NCBI GenBank assembly: GCA_025667525.1
Contig: CM046879.1
Span: forward strand, 366,128,639 to 366,192,638
Origin: Glebionis coronaria
Taxonomy: Eukaryota > Streptophyta > Magnoliopsida > Asterales > Asteraceae
DNA length: 64,000 nt
Direction of reading: 5' to 3'
Under the pieces are notes generated by a model. The model saw only the letters and a program-made list of their open reading frames with translations, ran no database searches and was not told the DNA's origin. Position numbers and translations under genes: made by a program. Positions 54,891 to 64,000 of the stretch are shown here, in pieces. The stretch's first letter is position 1. Every line of letters begins with the position of its first letter.

Positions 54891-55129
54891 ATAAGAGAAC
54901 TAATAACTAGGTTTTACTTAGTTATGAAAGTTCGTTGTTCCAAGTCTTTTCGAATTGATTACCGATTAATAGTGCGACTCAATTGTCTTTTGGTGAACAA
55001 GAGGGTGGTTTGGTTTGATTATCTATTTCTAAACTAAAAGCAAATGATTGTCGTTGAGTAATGTGAAATTGACTAAAAACTTAACAAGTAATTTTAGAAC
55101 TTAAAACTTTACAAAACTTAAAAGCTCAA

Positions 55130-55560
55130 ACTATCGGAATGTAACAAATCCTTTCTATCGGAATGCACCAAAAGTAGAACCATCAGAATGTTATCAAAAC
55201 AAGTCATCGGAATAATACAAGTTCAAAACATCAGAATGTTCATCTGAATACCCATCAGAATAACGAAGTCAATTCTGTCGGAATGATGTCTGTCAGAAAG
55301 TCCTAGATCGGAATGTTTCAGATCGGAATAATCTAAACACTTATGTCGCAATGTTGTCTATCGGAAAGTAGTCAACAAAATTTGGGCAGAGTTTCAACTT
55401 AACGAAACCTTAAGTTCCGTCGAAATATGTGATCGCAATGAGCGATCGCAATCTAGATCGGAATAAGGGGTAAATGCCAAGCTATCGCAAAGTATAACCA
55501 AAGATGGTTATTGCGATATAAATAAGCAGCCGTCGGAATGTGGGATACCCAATATTGCGA
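55130..55560 (-). repeat. ATTCCGAYAG-type array in B LTR
   Basis: About 16 degenerate copies, seen on the plus strand as ATCGGAATG, ATCAGAATG or GTCGGAATG at irregular spacing. Confidence 0.85.
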
Positions 55561-56133
55561 TGGAACCTTAAGTAATCCGAAATTGGTGGTAAGCTGTAAA
55601 CTCAATAAGCACATACAATAAGCTACTTTAACCTAACCTTTAACAACTCAATAAGCTTGAATTTGACAACTTTCAAAACATAAAATCAAAGACTTTATAA
55701 AAGAAACTTTAGAAAATATTAAACCTTTTAAGAATCCGAAAAGCAATAAGCTAAAACGTGAAATAAGCCAATAAGCATAAAGAGCTTATAGCCTAAACCG
55801 TATGAAAGCTTAATAAGTAGTAAAAATATTAACCTTTTAACCACTTAAACATCAAATAAAATCAATCCGTATGGATTATGAATTTCGTATCAAAATCAAA
55901 AGTAAATCAAGAAATGAGGAAAGAGATTAAAGAACACAAACTTAAACTTAAACTTTTAGATTAAAGAAACTCAAATACAAAGATTAATGAAAGATTAAAC
56001 TTGAAAGATTAAAAGAAAGAAAAGATGAAAAACTTAGTGCGAGAAAGTTTTAGAACTTTCTCTCTCTAAAAACTAGAAAGGAAAAAATGAAAAACTAAAT
56101 TTTTGCTAAACCCCACCTAATGTGATTAGGAGG

Positions 56134-56143
56134 GTATTTATAG
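56134..56143 (-). promoter_or_regulatory. TATA box in B LTR
   Basis: Minus-strand CTATAAATAC followed by CCTCCTAATCAC, as in the NA LTRs. Confidence 0.7.
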
Positions 56144-56574
56144 GCTAAGTGGGAAGTGCATGTGTGGTGTGCTTCCTTCTTTCTTTTCTTCTCGAATCGA
56201 TTTAATTCTTTGTCTTTTCTCGACGTCGTCTCGGGATTTGAACTTGTCTTAATAATTTTCTTCTTTAATTTAGACTTGAGTTCTTCGACTTCATTAAACT
56301 TCCGTCTTTAGACTTTTTCTTCGATAAATCTTCAGAACAGATCTTGGACATCCGTTCTTTAAGCACTCTTGATCTCTTGACTTCGTCTTTTCTCGTTTTC
56401 TTCGATAAAACCCCGTGAAAGCCCGTGTTTTCTTCCTTTTTCATCTTTTGGTCCTAAAACACAATTAGAACACAAACCACGCATAATTCCGACTTTTACG
56501 ACATAAAATACACGTTTTGGTCTTGTTATTATTGGAAATAAGTGGTAAAAGGATAAGTGTTTTCACACTTATTA

Positions 56575-56590
56575 AATCCCCTACACTTGA
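56575..56590 (-). promoter_or_regulatory. Polypurine tract of element B
   Basis: Minus-strand TCAAGTGTAGGGGATT directly before the LTR. Confidence 0.88.
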
Positions 56591-58596
56591 CCATTGCAAT
56601 GCCCTCATGCAATGCATTAATTTTAAAGCACGGTTTACATTATCTATCATAAATAACCCACCTTGGACTTTATTAAATAGTAAACATTTAGGGAAAATTA
56701 AAAAAAAATAAGTAAAGAAATCAAAGACTTACATTAGTTTTAGGCTGCCATGAACGTTTATCACCCTCAAGTTTCACGTTACCCATACCAAGCTTAAAAA
56801 CGAGATCATTGTTATTATAAGTTAACAAACTAACACGAATTCATGTGGGACAATTATTCACTTAGACTCCCTTATTCCTAGGTGTATCTCTTATATTTTA
56901 TTTTTGTCTTGAATGATCACGAGGATTCATTGTTTGACTTATTTCGATAGTTATTTAGGCCGAAAATAAAGTGGGACGATTTAATCAATAATTAGCTAAA
57001 GGACAAAATCTTTTAAAACTGCTTCTCGGGACCTCATAAAGTTCATATCTTGGCATAACTCGCTTCACGATTTGAGACCTTTCTCAGACCGATATTTGGC
57101 AGCGACTTCATACTTCAAATCTTGAGAGACGTTCTTGAAATTATGGTCTTCTCTTCACAATAGGAATTTCTTCACTTGAAGTTTTCGAGAGATTCTTCAT
57201 ACTTGGACCACGACTTCTTCATTTTCTCCAATCTTTATTTTGGACTTTGATATACAACGATCCGCCTCCTTTTAGGACTTGGATCTATTTATCCTCATAC
57301 CTTGTTAGGGTCTTTTTGGATAGACTTCTCCATGATCTTTTGGGGAGTTTTTTTTCTTTTCGTCGTGTGTCTCGATCCTCCATATTGATTTTCGATAAAT
57401 GATTCTTCACATCACTTTTGGATCTTTAGCAACAAAATGTAGCCCTCATGCCTTGTTAGGGCCTTTTCGGACTCGCCAATCTTCGCATCCCGCTCCAATA
57501 AGTTATGCCTTGGCTATGAACTCTAATTAATACCGAGCAACTTTTAAGCGATCTTGGGCTAGAAGCTAAGTAACTTTTCAAATCGTACAACCTTATTTAT
57601 TGCAGATAAATTTATTAACAAGCGATGGGAGAATAGGCTCATAATTAACTCACATAAATTTACGAAAGAATACCAAACTTATAATTGACTCTATCATCTC
57701 TCGTTCTCCACAGTTTAAAATCTCAAGGAATGAGACTCGTGGATGCTTAGCCAATTAAATCCAAGTTTTGGGTTTTCGAGTCATCTATAGGATCTTGCAA
57801 ACTCTTGGACTTTTTCAAGTTTAGAATTCGCATTTTAAAGTTCCCTTGATAAACGAATCTCTAGGATCAATTATAGGAACTTGCAAAAAGTTCTTGTTCT
57901 TAACTCGTAAGAGTTAAGACTTTCGCGTTTTAAAGTTCCCTATATAAAAGCCTAGCAAAACTTGACTTAAACACGTTAAGGATACTAGCTAGAGTAAACT
58001 TAGATAAGTAAACTCGGGTTGAGTCAAAATATTCACGACTTTGAAAAATTTAAAATCACTTTATTGCAAATTTATTCTAGCAAAGGAAGTAAATAACGAT
58101 AACAAAGGAAAACTACAAGGCCAAAACAGATTAAAATTTTTTGAAAAATGTCGAAAAATCAATTTTCCGGTAAAAATGAGGGCAAATGCAAGGAAAAGAC
58201 CACTTACTTCGATAGAAGTCCCCCCTACACTTGATATAAACATTGTCCTCAATGTTTAAGCATGTGGGAGTAAACTCCCCTACACTTATGACATTGTGCA
58301 CTTTGTTTAAATCTTGCTAAGGAAAGGACAATTATAGTGAGTTCAATTTGAACATATAAGATATGATATATTGAATCACAAGAGTTTAGGATAGAACCGG
58401 GTATCACAGTTCATCAAAAGTCATCAAGAGTACTCTTTGAAGCTTGAATCCCTGCACAAAATAAGAAACAAGAGAACAAACACATATGGGGCTTTCCCTA
58501 CACTTATTATGAAAACGATAAAGGATAGATCACGGGTTGCCTCCCGAGAAGCGCTTGTTTTTGTTAACCAAGTCACGAGCCTGACTCGACCCAAAA
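56591..58596 (-). other. 3' noncoding region of element B
   Basis: No supportable gene. Homologous to the same region of A and NA. It holds three further AAGTGTAGGG motifs (about 58229, 58280 and 58500), the conserved hairpin (58238-58257) and two blocks related to GGGAACTTTAAAAYGCGAA (57825-57850 and 57920-57945). Confidence 0.78.
58238..58257 (-). other. Conserved 20-nt hairpin (element B copy)
   Basis: Sense AAACATTGAGGACAATGTTT, identical to the element A copy at 1849-1868. It lies between two AAGTGTAGGGG motifs. Confidence 0.75.
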
Positions 58597-59930
58597 CTAG
58601 TTCATGGGAAACGTGGTGAGGGATGGAATCATCTCATGAGAGATGTCCTCACCAAAGTACAACTTCACGCGCTGGCCATTCACCTTAAAATTGGGCCCAT
58701 TTGGCTGAGAAAGCTCAATGGTGCCATAGGGAAAGACTTTTGCGACGGTGAATGGACCAGACCAGCGGCTCTTCAACTTGCCAGAGAAGATCTTCAACCG
58801 AGAGTTAAAAAGTAAGACTTGATCACCAACGTGGAACTCTCGGTTCTTAATTCTAGCATCGTGGATGATCTTGGTCTTCTCCTTGTAGATCAATGAGTTC
58901 TTGTAAGCTTCATTCCTTAGTTCATTTAGCTCGTTGAGTTGAATCTTGCGAAGATCACCGGCTTTGTTGATGTCGAAGTTAGCCCACTTGAAGGCCCAGT
59001 ATGCCTTATGTTCCATCCCGATAGGGAGGTGGCATGCTTTCCCGTACACAAGACGATACGGTGTACAACTAATCGGCGTCTTATAAGTGGTACGAAAAGC
59101 CCACAAAGCATCATCTAACTTATCGGCCCACGCGGCACGATGCTCTCCCACAGTACGTTCCAGAATTCGCTTCAATCTACGGTTGGAAATCTCGGCTTGC
59201 CCATTGGTTTGGGGATGATAGGCGGTGATTGACACCATACTTAGCCATGACTCTTGCAAATTGATCATTGCAAAAATGAGTCCCGCGGTCACTGATAATA
59301 GCACGAGGAACACCGAATCGAGCAAAAAGCTGCTTCAGAAAGTTCACAACCACCCTCGCATCGTTAGTAGGGAGAGCTTTAGCTTCAACCCATTTTGATA
59401 CGTAGTCAACGGCTACGAGGATGTACTTGTTCCCTTTAGATGATGTAAATGGCCCCATAAAGTCGATGCCCCATACATCAAAGATTTCACATTCTTGTAT
59501 GAAATTTTGAGGCATCTCATCTTTATGTGTGATCTTGCCTTGTCGTTGGCAAGCATCACAATGATTAACCATTTTGTGAGCGTCATGATAAATGGTGGGC
59601 CAATAGAGTCCAGAGTCAAACACTTTCTTCGCGGTGTAGTTGGGACCAAAGTGACCACCGGTGTGTCCTTTATGGCAAGCATCAAGGATTTGTAAAGCTG
59701 CCGACCCATCAACACATCGACGAATGACAAGATCCGCACATTGTTTGAAGAGATAAGGGTCATCCCAGAAGTAAGTCTTAACATCCTTAAAGAACTTCTT
59801 CTTTTGTTGGAATGCTAACCCTTCGATGATAATACCACCCGCTAAGTAGTTTGCAATTTCCGCGACCCACGGGGTGTCATCAAGATTGGAGTGAATATAC
59901 ATTAAGGCCTCAAGGGGAAAAGAATCATTG
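58597..59930 (-). pseudogene. Athila B integrase (one frameshift)
   Basis: The zinc part is [20 protein letters not shown] and CDACQRQGK. The core has [20 protein letters not shown] (first Asp) and [20 protein letters not shown] (second Asp). A one-base change near 59225 shifts the frame before [20 protein letters not shown] (the expected catalytic-Glu region reads QAEISN). The C-terminal part is complete: [39 protein letters not shown] and [19 protein letters not shown] (GPF module), ending at 58597. No chromodomain is present, as expected for Athila. Confidence 0.9.
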
Positions 59931-60330
59931 ATCTCTTGATTCGGATGATCCCCTTGATGAGGATCCTCAAGTCTACTTAGATGATCCGCTGCTAGGTTTT
60001 CGGCTCCCTTTTTGTCACGAATTTCAATTTTGAATTCTTGAAGGAGAAAAACCAAACAAAGAAGTATTGGTTTAGAATCTTGTTTAGTCAACAAGTACTT
60101 CAACGCGGAGTGGTCGGTATACACGATGGTGGTGGAAAGGACAAGATAGGGGCAGAACTTTTCAAAGGCATACACTACAGCTAAAAAGCTCTTTTTCGGT
60201 AGTGGTATAATGCAATTAAGCCCCCGTCATTGTCTTACTAGCGTAATGGATTGGTTGGAAGTGTTTGTTCACTCTTTGGCCCAAAACCGCCCCAATAGGA
60301 AAGTCGCTAGCATCACACATCAATTCAAAA
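59931..60330 (-). pseudogene. Athila B RNase H (stop and frameshift)
   Basis: TPNWELPFELMCDASDFPIG carries the first Asp. A TAA at 60216-60218 and an extra T about 30 nt later break the frame before the conserved Glu region. Reading resumes with [19 protein letters not shown] and ends [17 protein letters not shown] at the integrase junction. Confidence 0.88.
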
Positions 60331-61514
60331 GGTAGCTCCCAATTAGGGGTAACCAAGACCGGTGCCTTAGTGAGCTTATCCTTAAGAAGATTGAAGGAGT
60401 CAAGACACTCTTTGGAAAAGATGAAATGAGTATCTTTTTCCAAGAGGTGGGTCATCGGGCGAGCGATTTTAGAAAAATCCTGAATGAAACGACGATAGAA
60501 GCCCGTATGACCCAGAAAACTTCTCACACCCTTTACGGTTGAAGGTGGAGGTAATTTGGCTATGACATCCACTTTAGCATGGTCCACTTCAAGACCGGCT
60601 TTAGAGATTTTATGTCCCAACACAATGCCTTCTTTTACCATGAAATGGCATTTTTCCCAATTTAGAACAAGGCGATTGTCTTCACACCGCTTAAGCATGC
60701 GTTCCAAATTAGCAAGGCACGTAGAGAAGGAATCACCATAGACCGAGAAATCATCCATGAAGACTTCCATGGTTTCTTCAACCATGTCATGGAAGATAGC
60801 CATCATACACCTTTGGAATGTCCCAGGAGCATTGCATAAGCCGAAAGGACAAGTGAATGTGGTTTTCTCTTGGTCTTGGGGATCGATGGCTATTTGAAAA
60901 TACCCGGAGAAACCGTCTAAAAAGCAGTAATAGTCATTACCCGCTCGACGTTCAAGCATTTGGTCCATGAAAGGAAGGGGAAAATGATCCTTTATCGTAG
61001 CATCATTGAGTTTGCGATAGTCTATACAAACTCTCCACCCTGTAACGAGACGAGTAGGAATCAACTCGTTGTTTTCATTGGGCACAACGGTGATTCCGCC
61101 TTTCTTAGGCACACAATGGACTGGACTAACCCATGGTGAATCCGAAATAGGATAGATCATTCCCGCATCAAGAAGTTTGATAACCTCTTTTTTGATTACG
61201 TCATGGATCTTAGGATTCACCCTTCTTTGGCTTTGAATAGTGGGTTTAAAGTCGTCCTCCATGAGAATTTTATGTGTGCAAAAGTGAGGATCAATTCCAC
61301 GAATATCGGAGATCTTCCAAGCGATCTCTTTCTTATGATTCTTCAGCACGGCGATAAGTCGGGATTTTTCTTCTTCTTTCCGGTCCTTTGCGATGATGAA
61401 GGGTGATTTGTTGTTGTCTTCAAGGAACACATATTCAAGATGAGACGGCAGATCCTTATGTTCTAAATCCGGAGGATTTTCGATGGACGGCGGATTCAAA
61501 GTCGGATCATCCAT
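60331..61514 (-). pseudogene. Athila B reverse transcriptase (intact domain)
   Basis: The domain is uninterrupted: linker DLPSHLEYVFLEDNNKSPFI and AWKISDIRGIDPHFCTHKI, then MIYPISDSPWVSPVHCVPKK, WRVCIDYRKLNDATIKDHFP, YYCFLDGFSGYFQIAIDPQD, CPFGLCNAPGTFQRCMMAI, the active site FMDD (about 60750-60761), LGHKISKAGLEVDHAKVDVI and VRSFLGHTGFYRRFIQDFSK. It is the best preserved Athila domain in the window and a good reference for the lineage. FMDD is also the form in A. Confidence 0.93.
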
Positions 61515-61913
61515 GGAGATTTACTTAGGAGACTAAGGAGAAATATAGTCCTCATTGAGAAGTTTCTCAATGGTACGAATGTCTTCATCCCAATTAGAGG
61601 GAGAATCGTCATATTGCAAATCCACATCTCCCAGAGTTGCTTCAAATTATTTCAAGAGGAAATCACTTTCTCCAAATGGAGTTAGTGATGGAGCAATAGA
61701 GGAAACGGTCTCAACAATGGGTAGAGAAGAAGAACCACTTTTACAAGCGTCTTTGAAATGCTCTTCACAAGCCTCATCAAGAACGTCAATGAAATTAATG
61801 CTCTCATTTTCAGAAGGCTTCTTAGAAAGTTTACCCATGTTGAAGACGATTTTATCGTCACCAACTCTCATGATTAATTCGACAGCGGCTACATCAATGA
61901 GAGTGTGACCGGT
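61515..61913 (-). pseudogene. Athila B protease end and linker, cut by C
   Basis: Minus-strand TGHTLIDVAAVELIMRVGDD follows the protease motif in A (FLDTSRSLIDV). An acidic linker with NESINFIDVLDEACEEHF follows, then a stop/frame change near 61650 before the RT frame at 61514. The left flank of insertion C is at 61913 (presumed target CCGGT, 61909-61913). Confidence 0.8.
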
Positions 61914-62265
61914 TAATAAGTGTGTAAACACTTATCCTTTTGCCACTAAAATCAAGTAAAAACAAGACCTAATAATGTGTTTTATATCGTAAATATCGAA
62001 ATTACGCGTGGTTTTGTGTTCTTGTGTTTAAATAGGTACAAATGATCAAAAGAAGAGAAAACACGGGATTTCACGGTCAAATGTTGAAGAAAAGTCCAAG
62101 ATAGAGGGAAAGACAAAGTCAAAAGATCAAAGTGTGCCGAAGATCACGAAAACCGACAAAGTCGACTTAATTTTGAAGAAATGATCAAGAAAGTCGGAAT
62201 CGAGCTCGTTTTAATGGAATTAATCATTTTTGAAGATATTCGAGCCGAGTGGGTCCCACATTGGA

Positions 62266-62289
62266 TAAATGGGCTCAAAAGCCCATTTA
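62266..62289 (+). repeat. Inverted repeat TAAATGGGCT...AGCCCATTTA in C
   Basis: 10-bp arms with loop CAAA; a weaker TTGGGCTCACAAGCCCAT lies near 62358. The GGGCT/AGCCC core recurs in the Tekay and Y/Z LTRs. Confidence 0.8.
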
Positions 62290-62988
62290 AGGAAAAATGT
62301 TACTAAACTTTTTACCAAAAGTCCATGTGAAAGCCCATTTTGTGACGGATTGGGAAGTATTGGGCTCACAAGCCCATATCTCAACATAAAGATGGAACGG
62401 ATGAAATTATTTACCCCATTTGCTTGACCAGTCAAATGCACCAAACGAAACCACATTTACCCCCCACACGTGCACACGCATTACACTTAATAAATAAAAA
62501 CAAAACCATTTACCCTTCCACATATTCACTTCGTTACAAACGAAATAAAAACACACACCCGCCTCTTCTTCTCCACAAAAAACGCAACCCTCTCCCAAAT
62601 CCTAATTCTTACTGTCACCAATTAACTCACCCAAATTTGGGGATTTTACCCTCAAAGGTTAATTCAAACCTAGAGGGATTAAATCCCCATAAAAATCGGA
62701 TCATCCACTCTATTGTGGTCCTTCCCCCATCATCCAACGTGACCTAATCTATTGATTTGATTGGGTATTACACGTTCCATACACCCATCATCCAATAATC
62801 ATTTGCCACATCACCAATCAACTAGCACAACTAACACAAAATTGCCAACCTGGCAATCCAAGTGATTTATGTGCGTTTTTCCACCGCAAGATCAAGTATT
62901 TGAAGAGAGAGAAGAAGAAAGAAGGATTGGACGGCTGTGATTTATTGCTTAATGTTGAAGCCAAGAAGAGGGTTTCTTGGGGTTTCTC

Positions 62989-62998
62989 CTATAAAAAC
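62989..62998 (+). promoter_or_regulatory. TATA box in LTR C
   Basis: CTATAAAAAC followed by CCCTCCTATCATG, equivalent to 16674 in NA. Confidence 0.65.
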
Positions 62999-64000
62999 CC
63001 CTCCTATCATGTAATTTGGGTGCCTTTATATTATTTTAATTTCCAGAAAAAAATAGATTAGGGTTTTAAAATTGTATTTTCATTTTTTCAGTTAATGTAA
63101 TTTCTTTTTAATGATTAATGAAAAGTTTTATTTTAATTAATTTCTGTCTCCTTTAATCTCTTGCAAGTTTTATTTAATATTGAAGTACTATTTTTGTTAC
63201 TGTTTATTATTATCATATTATTATTCGGTAATTTAAAAAAATAAAAAAAATATATATATAAAAATATAAAATTAAAGAAAGAAAAGAAACTGTTCGATGA
63301 GCTTTTTGTTCGCGGATCATGATTACTTGTTGATGATTTGAGGTGGTGTTTGGTGTTGCCTCGGTTCACAAGGTGGCTCAGCGCCTCACCTTCGGCTCAA
63401 CGGTTTTCGACTCAAGGTTCTAAGCTTCCTTTTTAATTTTTATGTTTAAGTTTTGATTATTTGGTTTTATGTTTAAGTAGAATTTGTTTTAAATCTGTTT
63501 ATGATTGTTTAAGCTTCAGTTTATTCGGTTTATCTGCATATTTGATTTTGGACTGTTAAAATAAGTATCAACTTGGGCTTTTCGTTGTCTGATCGTTCGT
63601 TTGGTCTTGCTAAATTTGGTTATAACTGTTAGCTGTTAATTGTTTGGATTTCAGTTTGGATTTGCCTAGAATAGGTATAAGTTACGTAGTTATTACTATT
63701 TGGTTTTGCTTTTTGAGATTTGATTATTTAGTTTTGGATTTGGATTTCTGCTTTAGAGTTCGTTTGATACTGTTTATTTGCTTATCATGTTAGCTTATTT
63801 GTTTAGATTTCGATGATTTGCTTATTTAGGATCAGTTAATTTTGGTTTAAGTTTTAATATCTTTATTAAGTCTGCTTATTAGCTTAATTTTAGTTATATC
63901 TCTTTTAGCTTATTTCGTTTTTGCTTATGTTGGACTGCTTGTTTGGCTTATTTCCTTCAATCTGCTTATTTGTTAAATGGTATAGCTTATTTGAAAATTG

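Larger units (their letters stand above)
40700..54900 (+). mobile_element. Gag-only copia-like element Z, interrupted by Y and cut by B
   Basis: A 302-bp LTR (40700-41001) starts TGTTGGAAATACG. It is followed by a tRNA-iMet-type primer site, a TTCCGGATAAG array, a G-poor leader, and (after the Y insertion) a broken gag and a tandem hairpin array. No pol. At 54900 element B is inserted; in the relative Y the sequence continues smoothly past the equivalent point (AGAAC|TTTTC). The remainder of Z is outside the window. It sits in the gag of element A, with GAGAC (40695-40699) as the presumed target. Confidence 0.85.
54901..56574 (-). repeat. 3' LTR of element B (1674 bp)
   Basis: Its minus-strand start TAATAAGTGTGAAAACAC follows the polypurine tract. 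It aligns throughout with the NA LTR, including the Lys-rich stretch, TATA box, ATCGGAAT array and the GAGTCGCACTA block near the end. Confidence 0.85.
54901..61913 (-). mobile_element. Athila-type Ty3/gypsy element B (3' LTR to protease linker)
   Basis: Minus-strand order: protease-RT linker (61913-61515), RT, RNase H, integrase, 3' noncoding region, polypurine tract and a 1674-bp 3' LTR ending at 54901, inserted in Z (presumed target AGAAC, 54896-54900). Its 5' part continues beyond insertion C, outside the window. It is better preserved than A: RT is one frame of 433 codons. LTR ends are TAATAA...TTATTA rather than TG...CA. Confidence 0.88.
61914..64000 (+). mobile_element. Athila-like LTR C (partial, runs off the window)
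   Basis: The start TAATAAGTGTGTAAACAC aligns with the LTR start of B (and NA). Further matches are GGAATTACGCGTGGTTTGTG-like sequence, the AACACGGG...TTTCACGG block and a TATA box with CCTCCTATCATG. U3 is longer than in NA (about 1075 bp before the TATA box). The second half is full of GCTTATTTG words, as in the R/U5 of NA. By comparison the LTR should end several hundred bases beyond 64000. The short frames at 62220-62747 and 63133-63369 have no coding support. Confidence 0.75.

Noticed and set aside
63235..63290. A/T-rich run as an origin or matrix-attachment site
   Set aside because: Simple low complexity inside an LTR; nothing specific supports a function.

Overview
This window is plant nuclear DNA made almost entirely of nested LTR retrotransposons. 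I see no ordinary host gene, tRNA, rRNA or CRISPR array. The elements carry plant-lineage primer sites (tRNA-iMet and tRNA-Asp) and plant-lineage polyproteins: Athila, Tekay chromovirus and SIRE-type copia. Three protein types (the 3' ORF of the copia element, the gag of the two small copia elements, and the multi-knuckle acidic ORF at 18482-20167) resemble families that, from memory, are common in Asteraceae. An Asteraceae (daisy family) genome is my best inference.

Layout, read from target-site duplications (TSDs). Level 0 is an old Athila-type Ty3/gypsy element 'A' on the minus strand, running from its 3' LTR (1-89) to its gag (broken at 40699). Four elements sit in A: a Tekay chromovirus (+) at 5381-16217 (TSD GTGGG); a non-autonomous Athila-like element 'NA' (+) at 16239-27360 (TSD ATGAA); a SIRE-type copia (-) at 27545-39141 (TSD ATAAG); and a small-LTR, gag-only copia-like element 'Z' (+) from 40700. 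NA holds a coding-free copia-like element 'S' (-) at 22044-25342 (TSD GATAG). Z holds its close relative 'Y' (-) at 43052-51357 (TSD CAAAT) and, at 54901, a second Athila element 'B' (-). B is cut at 61914 by a further Athila-like LTR 'C' (+) that runs off the right edge.

Almost all coding regions are broken by stops or frameshifts. Y is the youngest insertion: its two 310-bp LTRs differ at one base by my reading. The autonomous types (Tekay, SIRE, Athila A/B) encode protease, RT, RNase H and integrase. NA, S, Y and Z lack pol and must have been moved in trans.

The most unusual signals are these. (1) A tandem array of 151-bp units lies directly after gag in Z and, inverted, in Y. Each unit folds into four hairpins whose arms covary while loops stay fixed, which points to a conserved structured RNA. 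(2) Three 73-79 bp GT-AG intron-like segments lie inside the Tekay gag and each preserves reading phase, suggesting a splicing switch between Gag and Gag-Pol. (3) A CCCCTGCTA-type word is scattered more than 25 times through LTRs, UTRs and protein linkers of the SIRE element but not its conserved domains. (4) Degenerate TTCCG-core arrays occur in LTRs or leaders of unrelated elements. (5) A conserved 20-nt hairpin and reiterated polypurine motifs occur in the 3' noncoding region of three Athila-type elements.
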